This document shows, one piece after another, positions 36,249 to 48,159 of a stretch of 64,000 nt of DNA. The stretch lies in the NCBI GenBank assembly GCA_000467715.1, contig AJFK01000597.1:186001-250000 (forward strand), in the 5' to 3' direction. Each line of letters opens with the position of its first letter. Within the stretch, counting starts at the first letter, position 1. Both the position numbers and the translations under genes were made by a program. The notes under the pieces are model-generated. The model had not been told where the DNA came from. It worked only from the letters and a program-made list of their open reading frames with translations, and did not search any database. This stretch comes from Hysterium pulicare CBS 123377. Its lineage: Eukaryota; Ascomycota; Dothideomycetes; Hysteriales; Hysteriaceae.

Positions 36249-36776
36249 TCATATCTGATATTTTGCCCCATGATAAGGACTCCAAATTCCCCTGACGCTC
36301 TCATTCAAACTCGTCACCGGCTTGGTCACTCTCCTCAACTTCTCCCCACTCGCATTCCTTAATAACTCCGCTTTCTGCTGTATAATCTCATTCGTCTCAT
36401 TCCTCACACAAACGGCCTTCGTCTTGCCGTTGATATAATGCCCTTTAATTACCGGATGCCGGCGCGGTCGGGGTGATACTGTGATTTCGATCTGGGGGTT
36501 GTCGCGGGCAAATTTGGGAAGTGAGGATTTAATGAAAGCTCTAGAAGGAGACGGGTTAGTATGGATATTAGAGACTATAAGGGCGAACATACTTCATCCC
36601 CCTTGAACTCCCGGCCCAGTCGCAGTAGTGGAAGTCGAGACGTTTGCATTGGAGGACGAAGGCGCCGACGCCATTCTAGAAGAAATCGTAAGCTTATTTA
36701 CGGTTGAAATGGGTGTTTCGACTCAATTGGAAAGTACCTGGCCTTTGGCTACTGTTCTCAGCGCCGAGAGAGGCAT
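36249..36776 (-). CDS. MRPL51: mitochondrial large ribosomal subunit protein mL43 (Mrpl51-like)
   Basis: Three exons, 36776-36738, 36675-36593 and 36540-36249, give 137 aa; the introns are 62 and 52 bp. The product begins MPLSALRTVAKGQNGVGAF and carries the L51/S25/CI-B8 thioredoxin-like domain: FVLQCKRLDFHYCDWAGSS, then RAFIKSSLPKFARDNP-type sequence (here KAFIKSSLPKF), ITVSPRPRRHPVIKGHYING, and the fungal extension EKLRRVTKPVTSLNESVRG. This is the yeast Mrpl51 / human MRPL43 family, a structural protein of the large mitoribosomal subunit imported into the matrix. The gene diverges from U1-70K. Confidence 0.93.
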
Positions 36777-37043
36777 GTTAGAGTTGAGGATGCGGCTGCT
36801 ACCAGGAGCTCCGCGACGAGGCAAAGTTCACTCTTCTTGTGACTAAGCATCACGTGATTGTTCTGCAAAGGCAGCGACGCGACTCCGAAGACGTAGTCAA
36901 TTTCTTGCGACCTCACCCTTTCACCATCATCAACCTCTCTACTCTCATCTCCTCCGCACTGCCTTTGCTGAAGGGTTCTCTTCATCAGTACTGGTTTAAT
37001 AACATCGAGTAGTTAATAAATACGACCTGCGCTTCGGTCCATC
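36777..37043. promoter_or_regulatory. divergent promoter between mL43 and U1-70K genes
   Basis: 267 bp lie between the two ATGs. The strand toward U1-70K is rich in C and T, and no TATA box is obvious. Confidence 0.5.
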
Positions 37044-38380
37044 ATGACGGACAAGCTCCCCCCCGGCCTCCTGCAGCTCTTCGCACCGCGCCCTGGTCTC
37101 CGCTGGGCTGAACCGACCGACTTTGCACCCGAAGAACGACAAACCCCCAGCGTCGGTGGCGTCGGCCAATACCTCAAAGCGTTCAAGGAGTACCAAAACA
37201 ACGATGGATTCAAGCCTTCAGAGAGCTGGCTTCAGAGGAAGGACAGAATCAAGATGGAGAAAAAAGAGAAACAACACAAGCTTCTCACCGAGGGTATTAA
37301 TGATTGTATGTTGTTGCCTTGTCGGATTCTGAATCCGCTGGCTATCAGAACAAGCTAACAGTGTCTCAGACAAACCTGCCGCAGACCCTAATATCCGCGG
37401 CGACGCCTTCAAAACCTTGTTTGTTGCGCGTCTGAGCTACGATACTACAAAAAAGGACCTTGAGCGGGAGTTTGGACGCTTTGGTGCGATTGACAGGGTT
37501 CGTGCTCACTGTTTCTCGTTTTCTCTAGATAATGCTAACCTCTGCTACAGATTCGCATCATGGAGGATACAACCGCCCCTCCTGATGCACCGCCTAAGAA
37601 ACGATTGAGGGGTTATGCTTTCATTGTATATGAGCGTGAGAAAGATATGAAAGGTACAATAACCCTCTTCCCCCTCAAGTAAGTTTCATGATGACTAACA
37701 CGAGGGCTCGTTCTCGTTTGCTTTTAGCTGCCTACAAAGAAACCGATGGTATTCGCATCAAAGATAGACGTGTTCTCGTTGACGTTGAGCGCGGTCGCAC
37801 TGTCTCGGGCTGGAGACCTCGCCGTTACGGAGGCGGATTGGGTGGACGAGGTTACACAAAAGGACCTCCTGCTCGCCCATCTGGACCAACCGGCTTTGGC
37901 GGCCCCCCATCTGGACCAGGTTTCCGCGGCGGATTTGGAGGTGGCTTCCGAGGCCGTGGAGGCTTTGGAGGAGATCAAGGTGGCTTTGGAGGCGATCGAG
38001 GAGGCTTTGGAGGCGATCGTGGCGGCTTCCGAGGCGGATTTGGCGGACGTGGCGGACCTCGAGGTGGGTATGGAGGAGGAAGAGGCGGCATCGGATACCA
38101 ATCGAATGGCTGGGGCTCAGCTCCCGAAGGCGCACCTTCTGGCCCACGTGGAGGTAGAGGTGGTGGATTTGGAGGTGGTGGGTATGGCGGGGGACGATCC
38201 CATGATGACAGACCTTCCCACAGGGACCGTGGCTCAAGCGGCGCGAACATGGAGCCGTTGGGCAAAGATCGATACCGAGACCGCGATCGCGAAGGTGGGT
38301 ATAGCCGAGACGAACATTCCCGTAAGCGTGGGTACGAAGGCGACAACTACGACGATCCTCGAACCCGACGAAGGTATTGA
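37044..38380 (+). CDS. SNP1: U1 snRNP 70 kDa protein homologue (Snp1)
   Basis: Four exons, 37044-37305, 37370-37497, 37551-37653 and 37728-38380, give 381 aa. The N-terminus is the U1-70K-specific domain: [17 protein letters not shown], then [12 protein letters not shown] and [17 protein letters not shown]. It is followed by an RRM (about residues 104-185) with RNP2 TLFVARLSY and RNP1 [10 protein letters not shown], then [20 protein letters not shown]. The C-terminal half is glycine/arginine-rich, with many [10 protein letters not shown]-type repeats, and ends in an Arg/Asp/Glu-rich tail ([15 protein letters not shown]). U1-70K binds stem-loop I of U1 snRNA and helps define 5' splice sites. 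The RGG-rich tail replaces much of the RS region of animal forms. Several overlapping open frames here are shadows of this repetitive composition. Confidence 0.95.
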
Positions 38381-39450
38381 GCGACGTCATTGCTCGACGG
38401 TGCATGGGTTTGTCTCAAGGGGTATACCCCGTTCTTTTTGCGTCCAACTTCTATTCCCTTTCGTCACCAAGGGTAAGCGCAAGGTATATGGCAACCTTAT
38501 CTGAAAAAAACATAATTCGTACTGCTCCAGCTTTCCACCTTGGATCAGGGTAAGGAACATCTTGCGAATTCGAATTTAAGTGGTCCACTCCTCGAATGAC
38601 TCGGCATCAACTTTCGGTTTCGGCACCTCTTTCACCTTCGAACCTCCCACATAATCAACGGCATATTCAGGCGAAACAATGGCAACACTTTGGGTCGGAA
38701 CCAGTATAGGAGAAGGTCTTTTCTTTGAGCTGTGTCTTTCTGCACTGTATTTTTTATTTGATTTCTTTAAATTTTGTTCCACCCGGCCGACAACACCTCT
38801 TTTTCTTTTATTTGGCGGTAAGTATCAGGGATTGGGATGGGCTAAGTATCTCTGATTTTATGGACCTTTTGACATCGAGGTAAGATCAAGAGGTAAGGAG
38901 TCTAGCTTTCCTAGACATCTGACTTGACGATCTTGCCGTGATGATCTCGCATGTACTGCCTACTATGGGCTCGTTAACAAAGGGCGGGTAAGCATATGGT
39001 AAATTGCTTTGATATGCCAAAGTCTAGGCAACGTTGTGTATCATATATTTGCAATGCAAAAAGGCTGGTTGGCAGGCCTCATGTCGTCGACACTGCATAA
39101 CTGTCCTCCACGAGGGACAGTTTTCATGATCCGTCTCTGCACCTCGAAATGATTTCCAGAACGTACAGAACTACAGTTTAGAACATAATTCGTCTTCTTG
39201 AAGCCCGAGATGCGGCTTTTGGGTGTCATCATCAAGGTCAATGTGCGTTATACACCTCAGCGAGCTGGATGGAACAGGCAGGCCTGACTTGAGTGTCACG
39301 AATCTTGTACAATTCATCATGCTTAGTGATGGATTCTATCCATCCAACACTACTCATTCAATAGTGTACACCTAAAGAATACAGCCAGACTCTCATATAT
39401 AGGGTCATATAATCCACCACCTTACTACAGCCCAAGTATCTTACCCAACC
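38381..39450. other. intergenic region with one weak minus-strand coding candidate
   Basis: About 1.1 kb lies between the 3' ends of U1-70K and the CHY-finger gene. Apart from the weak candidate at 38576-38782 there is nothing with coding character. Confidence 0.45.
38576..38782 (-). CDS. possible last exon of an unrecognised small gene
   Basis: A minus-strand frame ends in a protein-like stretch: PTQSVAIVSPEYAVDYVGG, then SKVKEVPKPKVDAESFEEW and a stop at 38576. The open frame begins with GTG, not ATG. Its first third is A/T-rich and lysine-coding, which could be intron, with an acceptor-like ...AAAATACAG. If real, an upstream exon is missing from this reading. I do not recognise it. Confidence 0.25.
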   Translation of the reverse strand: MEQNLKKSNKKYSAERHSSKKRPSPILVPTQSVAIVSPEYAVDYVGGSKVKEVPKPKVDAESFEEWTT

Positions 39451-39834
39451 CTAAACCTCAAAATACAGGCTCCAATGCATCTTACACCCCGGATTAAACC
39501 CCGCTCCACATCCCTCTCCCTCCCCTTCCTCCACACCACCACACCTACTCCCCCCCTCCATATACTCCCTCACACTCCAAACCCTCCCACACCTCCCACA
39601 AAGCACCGCTTTCTCATCCCTCTCTTCTTTCGTCCAGACCGCAGGTACATGGCTCTCGAGTGTGTTGTGGCAGGATATGCAAGCGTAGTATTTCTTGCAG
39701 CATTTGTGCTTTATGGCGATTATGTCGAGCGGGGTGTTGTAGTGGATGCACTGCGTTTGGGGGGTTAGGGACAGGCCATGGACTGGGGGGCGGGAGGGTG
39801 GAGGAGATGGGTTGGTCGTTGTTGTTGGGGTCAT
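39451..39834 (-). CDS. CHY zinc-finger protein (Hot13-like)
   Basis: A single exon of 127 aa starts at ATG 39834 (MTPTTTTNPSPPP). A longer in-frame ATG at 39966 would add 44 hydrophobic residues that look like leader. The CHY finger is clear: QCIHYNTPLDIIAIKHKCCKKYYAC, then CHNTLESHVPAVW, LCGRCGRVWSVREY and a final CGAGFNPGCKMHW. At least eight Cys/His ligands are spaced as in the family. In yeast the related Hot13 (helper of Tim) acts in the mitochondrial intermembrane space on small Tim proteins and Mia40. Whether this paralogue has that role is inference. It is preceded by a short Pro/Ser/Thr-rich leader. Confidence 0.82.
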   Translation of the reverse strand: MTPTTTTNPSPPPSRPPVHGLSLTPQTQCIHYNTPLDIIAIKHKCCKKYYACISCHNTLESHVPAVWTKEERDEKAVLCGRCGRVWSVREYMEGGSRCGGVEEGEGEGCGAGFNPGCKMHWSLYFEV

Positions 39835-40144
39835 GGTGGAGGAGAGAAAAAGAAGGTTGAGGAGGGCTTGGAGAGCGAGATGAAAGATGAAATGGGGATC
39901 TAATCTTATCTTATCTAGGATGGAGCCGGAGGGACGAAAGCGATAGTATATCATGAAGGGGATCATAAGGAAAAATTTCAGGGAGATTTATACTCTTCGG
40001 ACCTGTCTAAAGTAAAAACGGTATCGCTCTAAGAGCAAAGCAAATATGCTTTTGAACCCCATGCCAATGCCCAAACAACATGACGGAAAGACCACACTTT
40101 TCGGCGGCTAATTACACGCCCTACCAACTATGTCTACAATTAGA
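39835..40144. other. short intergenic stretch, nothing recognised
   Basis: This lies between the start of the CHY-finger gene and the 3' end of RRP5. It likely holds the CHY promoter and the RRP5 3' UTR. Confidence 0.45.
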
Positions 40145-43100
40145 TCACTCCTCCGCACCTTCCTTCTTCTCCATCCACTCCTGCTCAAGGGCCTTAGCCC
40201 GTTCTAAACTCTTCTTATCCCCTTTTTCCTCCTCAAACTCCAGCCATCTCTTAAACACGACCATCGCCCTCCGCTTCTTCGGATTCCCCTTGACCATTCT
40301 CTCAAATAACTGCCTTACATTCTCCTTCTCTCCATGCATCCGCTCCAAATCCACATACACATCCCACAAGTCGCCCTTCTTGGGCCAAGTCGAGACAAGG
40401 CCTTCGAAGATAGTGCGACCGCGCTCAGGGTCACCATTGGAAGATTTGAATTCAAGGGCGCCGAATCTGGCGGTAAGGTGGCGATGCTGGGACTCCGGTA
40501 CGGATTGGGTCGCGCGTTGAAGAAGGGCTCGGGCACGAGTGGGGGATGGAGGAGATAGTGTGGACATGAGGAACGTGGCATAAGAGATCCAGAAGTTTTC
40601 GTCAGGAGTAAAGGTTTTGTTCTTGGTCATGGATTGGTAGAGCGAATCGGCTTTCTATGATAGAGTTAGTAAACAGTGTTTGAACTGGGATGGGAGGTGC
40701 TTCGACTTACATCGAGCTTGCCGGACGAGATGTAGATCTTGATCATCCGGTCATGAATCTCTCTAGCATCGTTATACTGGCAAGCCTCCTTGAAAATTTC
40801 TTCTACCGTATCATCATTGCTAAAGTCGTTTTCAAGATGCAGCAACGCTGTCCATACATCCAACTTCTCCTTCTCTTCCCGTGGGAAGATGGTTGCCAGC
40901 GCACGCCGAGCAATTTGGCGAGCCTTTTCGATTTCCATTAATTCCCGCTGGAAGACCATGTATCGAACCCAGAGTTCTGCGAAATTGGGCTGACCGAGTA
41001 GAAGGCGCTCGAAGTCCGCAACGGACTGTGGGCCGTTTTTGTCAAGGTCGCCAGTACGGTCGATCTTAATTTCAGGCTTCTTGTGCTTCTTCTTCTTCTT
41101 CGATGCCCCTTTGTCATCTTCACTCTCCGAATCAACATCCTCTTGGTCTTGATCAAAGTTCCTACCGGACCAGTCGAAACCTGAAGTGCTGAGGCCTGAC
41201 ACTACTTTCGCCTTTGGAGGTTCGTCTACATCCATTGCATCAACGCGCACACGGTCACTTTCTTCGAGTTCGTCATCGCTGTCGATGCTTTGTACATCTC
41301 TCATGTCCTCATTGTCTTCGATACTTTCCTCGGAGTTGGCATCAGAATCTGCATCTAGTTCGAAGTCTCCCAACTGAATGTCTCCATCAGAATCCTCGTC
41401 ATCATCGCTATTGTCGGAGGAGTCTTTGAGATAAGAGTATTTCAAACCGAAGCTGATCCTCCGTCTCTGTGGGTCAACTTCAAGAACCTTGGCTTTGACT
41501 GCATCGCCTTCCTTGTATAAGGCCTTGACGTCTTCAACCGGGTTATCGGCCATCTCTTTGCGATGGCATAAGCCACTGACGTTGCTTGAATTATCAACAA
41601 CAATGAAGACTCCAAAGTCTTCAACTTTTCGAATTTTGCCGGTCACAATCTGCCCTTCCTTCATGTCCTTAAAAGCGATGGGAGCGATGTAATCTTTCTC
41701 GACGACTGAAGCCTTCAAGCTCATCTGTGTTTGACCCGCAGCTGGGTCAACGGCTATAATCTTGCCTGTGACTAGCTGGTCGACCTGGAACACCGCCTTC
41801 CAATCTTTGATAAAAGAATCAGATAAGTCAGCAACTCGGACATACCCGACGATTTGCGGCCCTAGACTGATGAAAAGCCCGACATCCGCTACGTTCCTTA
41901 CGAATCCTCGAACAACTTGGTTGACCTTCAATTGGGCTATGTCTACGACTCGGATATCTTTGACTGGTAAAGAGGAGCTGAGGACTTTCGACGGACGCAT
42001 CGACAGCCCAAGTTTCTTATTCGGCGCGTCCACCTCAGTGATGCATACTCGAACAATGTCGCCTTTCTTGTGGATAGTAGGCTTAGCTTGCGAGAAATCA
42101 TCAGCGAGCTCAGTGAGATGAACAGGTCCAGCAATGACGTCGTTAATCTGGACGACAATCGATGAGTCGGTGACTTTGGTAACCCGAGCAGGTAACACCA
42201 TCCCGCTTTTTAGACTCTCCCAATTTATCGCCTGCGTTGATGTCGACGAGGCCGCGGTCAAGTCTAGCCTGCTTGTGCTTACATCGACACCTTTAACTCG
42301 AACTTTGAGTGCCGTACCAACGGGGAAGCTCTCCGAAACATTGTTGAGCAAGGAGACGTCATCAGAAAGGTCCATGAAGTCAATACGACCACGCACGTTA
42401 GGCGACAAATTGACCCATACGCAACGGTCTCCAATATTGTTGATATAAGCAATCCAAGATGATCCCGGGGTAACCTTGTCTAGAGTGAGAATGTCTGCGT
42501 GGCTAGACAGCGGCGTCTTCTTCTTCGCCGTAAGTTCGTAGGTAGGCACTCTGCCTTGCCGATGCGAAATGGGAAGGAAGCGGTGATTTCTAGCATCATG
42601 CATGCCTAATACTCTAACAGGAATGATTTGATTTGATCGAAATTCTCGAAGTGGGTGCTTCTTGTCCTTTATGTCCTCCCAATCATCAAACATCTCAGAC
42701 ACGTCGATTCTGCCTTGAATATTATCTGCAAGGTGCACATTTACTTGAGTGCTCTTGACTGATCTAATACGAGCAGTTGTTGCGATACCGAAAGCGAGAT
42801 CCATAGTTGTTTTCAACGTTTCATCCACGGCATTGACTGCAACTTCTCCTGAAGAACTTGGCACCGTCGATTTTGAAGAGTCTTCGGGTGTTTCAGACTT
42901 CATGGATAGCCAAAATCGCTGCTGACCATGGTCAACATGTGTGACTCGTACAGTTACGGACTGATCTTTACGCAAACCAAAACCTGGTAGCTTCGTCATC
43001 TCTTCAGTAAGTTGGGACTTGAATAGTAGGCCTACTATCCCCCCCGCAAACTCGACAAAGATTCTTTCTGGAGTGATGCCTCGTACGAAACCATGAATTG

Positions 43101-45653
43101 TTAGGCCTTCTTGGAGGTCTTCAAAGCGTGTGATCAGCTTCTTGGCTTGAGCATCTTTTCTAAGACTTGGTTTATTAGTCAGAACAACAGTAGGCTTCTT
43201 GTCGTATTTCTCCAAGATGACCACGTCTTCGAGCGGCCCGCCAACACGTATTCGCGCCAGGGTAGACTGATCTTTCTTTTCAGAACCATCCGTGAGTTGT
43301 CCTACTCTTAACAGTCCCTTTACGCCAGAGCCCAGATCGACCGTAATAGTATCCGTAGACTTTTCAGTGACATTACCGCGAACGACATCTCCGATATTTA
43401 AAGCCCTGAAGGCATGTTGTTCTTCTAATCCAAAAGCACTAGGGTCTTTACAAGAAACAGTCATCCTTTCTTCCTCCGGTTCGACGGAGAGAACGTGAAC
43501 GTTGACTGTTTGTCCCTTGCGGAAATGCTGAGTTGGATCTTGGATATAGGCTTCGCTCATCTCGGATACAGGAAGCCATGCTCTCACGGTGCTATAAAAT
43601 TGAACAACTGCGCCAGCGCGTTGAAGATTGATCATCGTACCGGGAGCTTTCATGCCTGGTTTTATCTGATTGTAGTCTACCCATGGCTCCACGTCAGCGT
43701 TCACAAGTGTCTTCTTTAGAGTCAACCGTATTTGCCGTTTGTCTAAATCTGTCGACAAAACTCTTGCTGTTACTCCTAGACCTTCTTTAAACTTTCGTTC
43801 GGGATGCTGGAGGTGCACATCTGCTAGGTGCATTTCGGGGACGAGGCCTGTTACGCCATCTGCAAGGTTTACGAGCATACCTGTGCTTCCGGATTTGTCC
43901 ACGATAAGCTTTTCGACTTTGCCTTTCACGACCTGGCCAACCTTGATGTCCTCAATACGAAGGAAAGGTTGATCTAAAATCTTCTGCTCCAAGGATACTA
44001 GGAATAAGCCATCCATGTGATTATAACCCACCACACGGACCCGATGCCTAGACCCGACCTTGAAGGGACCAGTAGATTCTGATAGCTTTTCAATCTTTCC
44101 ATCTGTGACCCTAGAGATATGGGCGAAGCCTGAGACGTGGCGAAGACCAAGGTTTAGGAACAAACCATTGGTCGGCTCCACTTTGACGACCTCAGCTTCT
44201 TCGACGAAAGATGAGATAGGTAGCAAATCCAGCGGGTTCTTCTTGGCCTTACGCTCCGATAGTGTCCGAGGCGACAATGTCACAACATGATCGAGAAGGG
44301 AGACCCCGAATTTCCTAGGCTCGACGTTTGGAAATGTACAGATGATTCTGGCTTTGACTTTTGAGCCAACTTTGTACGTTTCGTCTATGTTCTTTTGGTT
44401 TTCCGTGGCCCCCGAATGAAAAAGATCGGCAGTGGCATCTACCAATCCCATGATCTTCCCAGTGATGGTCGAGGGTGATGTTGCGGTCACTAACATGTCG
44501 ACAGCTGTTCCAGGAAGAAAAATATCCACAGTTGGTGCTTCCGTCAAGTAATTCGGTTTCTTTAGATTACCAGCCTTTTGGTGATCCGCTGAAAGCTTGA
44601 TGATTCTTCCGTCTGAATTGAGACCAGTCACCAGGCACATGAACACAGCACCCTCTTGGACCTTGGAATGTTCCATGTTTGGGCCGAGCTCTTTCGAAGA
44701 TAAGAAACCCTTCAGATCTCCGTTTTCCAGACCCATATCCATCACAAGTCCGTGGTCCTCGTTGCTGGCCACGGAAGCTTGGATCACACTATTGACCACA
44801 ATATCCGATTTAGCTATTCCATTATTGACGTCTTTGGGTTTGATAGACAGTTCAAGCCGCTTCTTTGATTTAGTGACACCATTAGCGGAAACGTCATCCG
44901 CTGTAGATGTGACTTGAGCCCTTAGATATTGGCCGACGTGAAACATATCGTTCAGATCGATGCCTTCATCTCCCTCAGAGTCATCAACTTCCATATCTGG
45001 GCTTTCTTCCTGGACTAGTTTCTCAATTCTTTGTGTAAGTTTGTCCGAGATTGCGGTGAGCGGTATGAACCCATTAAGGTTATTTGGAAGGGAAAGGACA
45101 AGATCTCGAGACGTAATGGAGGAAATCTGACCGAGTACCATAGAACCCGGGACAAGTCGCTACAATTGTCAGCGACGCCTACAGCTTACTTTGACACACT
45201 CACTTTGTAGCTCAGACCCTCAACCCTGACTATCGGCTCTTCATGGTCATCCACTTCAGACCTTTTGCTCTTTTTAGATTTTTTCGACCTTTTCATTTTT
45301 CGAGGAGCACCATCAGAGATTTCATCATCCTGTTCGCTTTCTACGTCTCCCCCAACTCTCGTGTTTCCGGCTTGCTCAAAAAGAACGTCCTGGGTGGCCT
45401 TGATCTGAATCTGTTTATGCTCCAACGGCGTCAAAACGCTCGCTCCTCCTCTTGGAAAGGATCTTTCCTCGTCTTTGAAAATCGAAACGGGTACAGTCTT
45501 CTGAGGTTTCACAATTGATTGACTCGCAGATTTACTGTCCTTCGTTGCGGATTCGACTTTTCGTTGCCGCTTTAAATCCCGGTTGTCTGACGAATGTTTC
45601 TGTTTTTTGAATCCAGAGACGTCGCCATCTGCAGATCTTTTGATCGGAGCCAT
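40145..45653 (-). CDS. RRP5: rRNA biogenesis protein Rrp5
   Basis: Three exons, 45653-45204, 45159-40711 and 40654-40145, give 1802 aa; the introns are 44 and 56 bp. ATG 45653 opens MAPIKRSADGDVSGFKK. A basic N-terminal tail precedes an array of S1 RNA-binding repeats filling most of exon 2. Good examples are VVRGFVRNVADVGLFISLG and IVTGKIRKVEDFGVFIVVD; yeast Rrp5 has twelve. A very acidic linker (SSDNSDDDEDSDGDI and neighbours) and a lysine run (KKKKKHKKPEIKIDRTGD) follow, then C-terminal HAT/TPR repeats (FAELWVRYMVFQRELMEIEKAR, LWDVYVDLERMHG). Rrp5 is a nucleolar factor needed for cleavage of pre-rRNA in both 18S and 5.8S/25S pathways; its two halves serve the two subunits. Gene length and order match the family. 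It diverges from the Cdt2-like gene. Confidence 0.96.
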
Positions 45654-45928
45654 TTTGGGTTCCGTATCTCGCCCTGGGAAACAGTTGATGGCAGTACCGT
45701 CTCGCAGAGCTATGTGCTCGAGATGTCCAAAAAATTTGGCGGGGACCGGAAGTCGGAGGTTTGCGATTTTCCGGCGCCGACCACTTTATTCGCGTTAGTT
45801 CCTCGAGCGCGACCGTGGACGTGTTTTAGTTCCCGTTCCAACCTCTTCCTTCACATCCTTTACTTCTGCCCCACACAATCATGATCTCTATAGCGATTTG
45901 AGTCTTCCAACTGCTTCTCATACTACAC
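45654..45928. promoter_or_regulatory. divergent promoter between RRP5 and the Cdt2-like gene
   Basis: 275 bp lie between the two ATGs. The Cdt2-like side has a CT-rich leader. No TATA box is obvious. Confidence 0.5.
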
Positions 45929-48159
45929 ATGGAAGACCAGGAGCAAATCTCGCCCCTCTTGGAGGCTCAACATGAGTTCTCGGAGCCAATATCAAACATG
46001 CCTTCGTCATCGCCGCTGCAGGCTCCGTCGAGCATGGGCGGCAGGAAACCCAGAAAACCACCACCAATAACCCCTAAACGCTTCACCAGATTCTTCACAC
46101 CAAGGTCCTCGATTCACAGTTCGTCTCGATCCATTTCACAAGGAAAGTCTGCCCGGCAGTTGCAGGACATTACTCGGACCGCACTTAATCGTCGAAATAA
46201 TGCCCAATCCAAGACACCACGAAAGACGGTCAATTTTGCAGACACCATGGCCGTCTTTGAAGAGCAACTTCAAACTCCCAAGCTCAGTAACAAGAAGAGG
46301 AAGACAGCATATATGTCCCCAGACAGTTCTCCAATCCAACCTTCGCCATCTAAACGGGCCCGGACATCTCCACTCCCATTTACCATCCTTGAGGACGAGA
46401 AAGAAGATCAGAAGTTATTAACGGGGGAGCCAGAAGAGAAAGTCTTTCCCTTACCAATCCGAAGAACGAAGGCCATGGGAGGTACCGCTCGAACTCTGCA
46501 GCGATCCTTTGGTGGAGTGCTCAATATAGGCCGGGGGCTTCTTCGAGATCATTGCACGGCATGGCGAGAGCAGACTGCTCATTTCTACACCGGACCTGAA
46601 GGCTTCCATGCCCTGCCACCTCGAGCTCCACCGTTCTGCACTGCCAGTTGCAACAGTATGTCTTCCCCTTCTCCTACTGGAACCACTATGGCTCTTTGAC
46701 TAACTTCACTTGATAGCGAACTCACTCGTTGCAATTGGCGATGAAGATGGTTTTGTCCACTTTGTTGATACAGACGAAGACAATCCCTCATTTTCAAAAG
46801 CCCACCTATCCTTCCGAACCCATTCTAACGCAATAATGGATGCCCAGTTCTCGTCTGATGACATATTTCTAGCTACTGCCTCTGGTGACCAAACAGCTCA
46901 GATAATAGATGTCAGGACGCAACAATGCGTCAACATTCTAGCCAAACACACATCCTCAGTAAAACAAGTACGTTTTCAACCAGGAGATGACAAGATCGTT
47001 GCGACTTCTAGCCGGGATGGCAGCGTACAGGTTTGGGATTTGAGATGCAGCAGTGGCTCCGATGTCGTTCATTCTGCCTGGGGAGAAAATGCTCCCTATG
47101 CCAGCACAGTCCGCACCTTGTCTGGTGCACATGCGGATACTTTCAACGGGGGACTAAGCCCCGCTATAGTAGGCTCCAAATTCATGATGTAGGTCGGATT
47201 CATGACTATTATGAGTCTCATTGCTGACACTATTAAGGGGCTCCACTAGAGCCGAGGTCATGAACCGTCGAGGTGATATCTCAATCACTGCTCTTTCATT
47301 CCTTGCCCCTGGCCGGCAACATCTGCTTCTTACAGCTTCTGATGCCTCCACTTCTGTCAAGCTATGGGACATACGAGGTCGCTACTCACGCCGAGGCCCA
47401 GCCATACCGATATCTACGACAATGCAACCAGAATCTCATAACCGCCATCGACATTTCGCCATCAACTCACTAGCCCTTAGTGGAGACGGGGCCCGCTTGT
47501 ACGCTCTTAGCAAAGACAACACAGTCTATGCTTATGCTACAAGCCATCTCGTACTTGGCCACGCCCCTGAACTTGCTGTCACGGACTCTTCGCGACACAA
47601 ACATCTAAGTACCGGTAAAGAAGGACTCGGTCCAATATATGGCTTCCGACACCGAAACTTCCATGCCGCATCCTTTTACGTCAAGGCCGCGCTACGTAAA
47701 GCTAACGGTGATCAACCCGAGCTTCTTGCAGTAGGAAGTACAGATGGCTGTCCTGTACTCTTCCCCACAGACGAGAATTTCCTCAAACGCGAGTCCCATC
47801 ACAATACCGATGACGACATAGATGACTTACCACTGGCCCCTCGAATTTCTCGATCGTCTTTCGGAGGCCTTCCCGCAGTATCCAAAAAATCAAGCGGTGC
47901 CGGCTTCCCCAGCCTACTTACTGATACCATTCCGATCTACGATCACGGCACACCTCTTATCCGCGGCCACGAGGCCGAAGTCACGAGCGTTGCTTGGGCC
48001 AAGAATGGCTCTTTGGTTAGTGTGGGAGACGACCTACGTGCTAGGTGCTGGAGGGAAGGACCCCAGGCCCGGGAATTGAGGTTGAGTGGCGAGTCACAGG
48101 GCAGGCGGTGGAAGTCAGGTTGGGCTTTTGTGGATAATGGGTCCGATGATGATGAGTAG
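45929..48159 (+). CDS. CDT2: WD40 protein, Cdt2/DTL-like CRL4 substrate receptor
   Basis: Three exons, 45929-46655, 46717-47188 and 47238-48159, give 706 aa. A disordered Ser/Pro/Arg-rich N-terminus of about 190 residues (PPPITPKRFTRFFTPRSS; SPIQPSPSKRARTSP) leads into WD40 repeats. Visible blades include GDEDGFVHFVDTD, SDDIFLATASGDQTAQIIDVR, DKIVATSSRDGSVQVWDLR, HLLLTASDASTSVKLWDIR and the last, GHEAEVTSVAWAKNGSLVSVGDD. Two blades end in the WDxR (DWD) form that binds DDB1. The family adapts Cul4-DDB1 to PCNA-bound substrates such as Cdt1 and the fission-yeast Spd1. The assignment rests on this architecture, and another DWD receptor cannot be excluded. The tail is acidic (GSDDDE). Confidence 0.78.

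Noticed and set aside
37746-38504. Large overlapping open frames on both strands over the U1-70K tail
   Set aside because: The Gly/Arg repeat codons keep all frames open; the RRM and U1-70K domain fix the real frame.
41000-45140. Many plus-strand open frames of 60-119 codons opposite RRP5
   Set aside because: They are antisense shadows of one long conserved coding exon.
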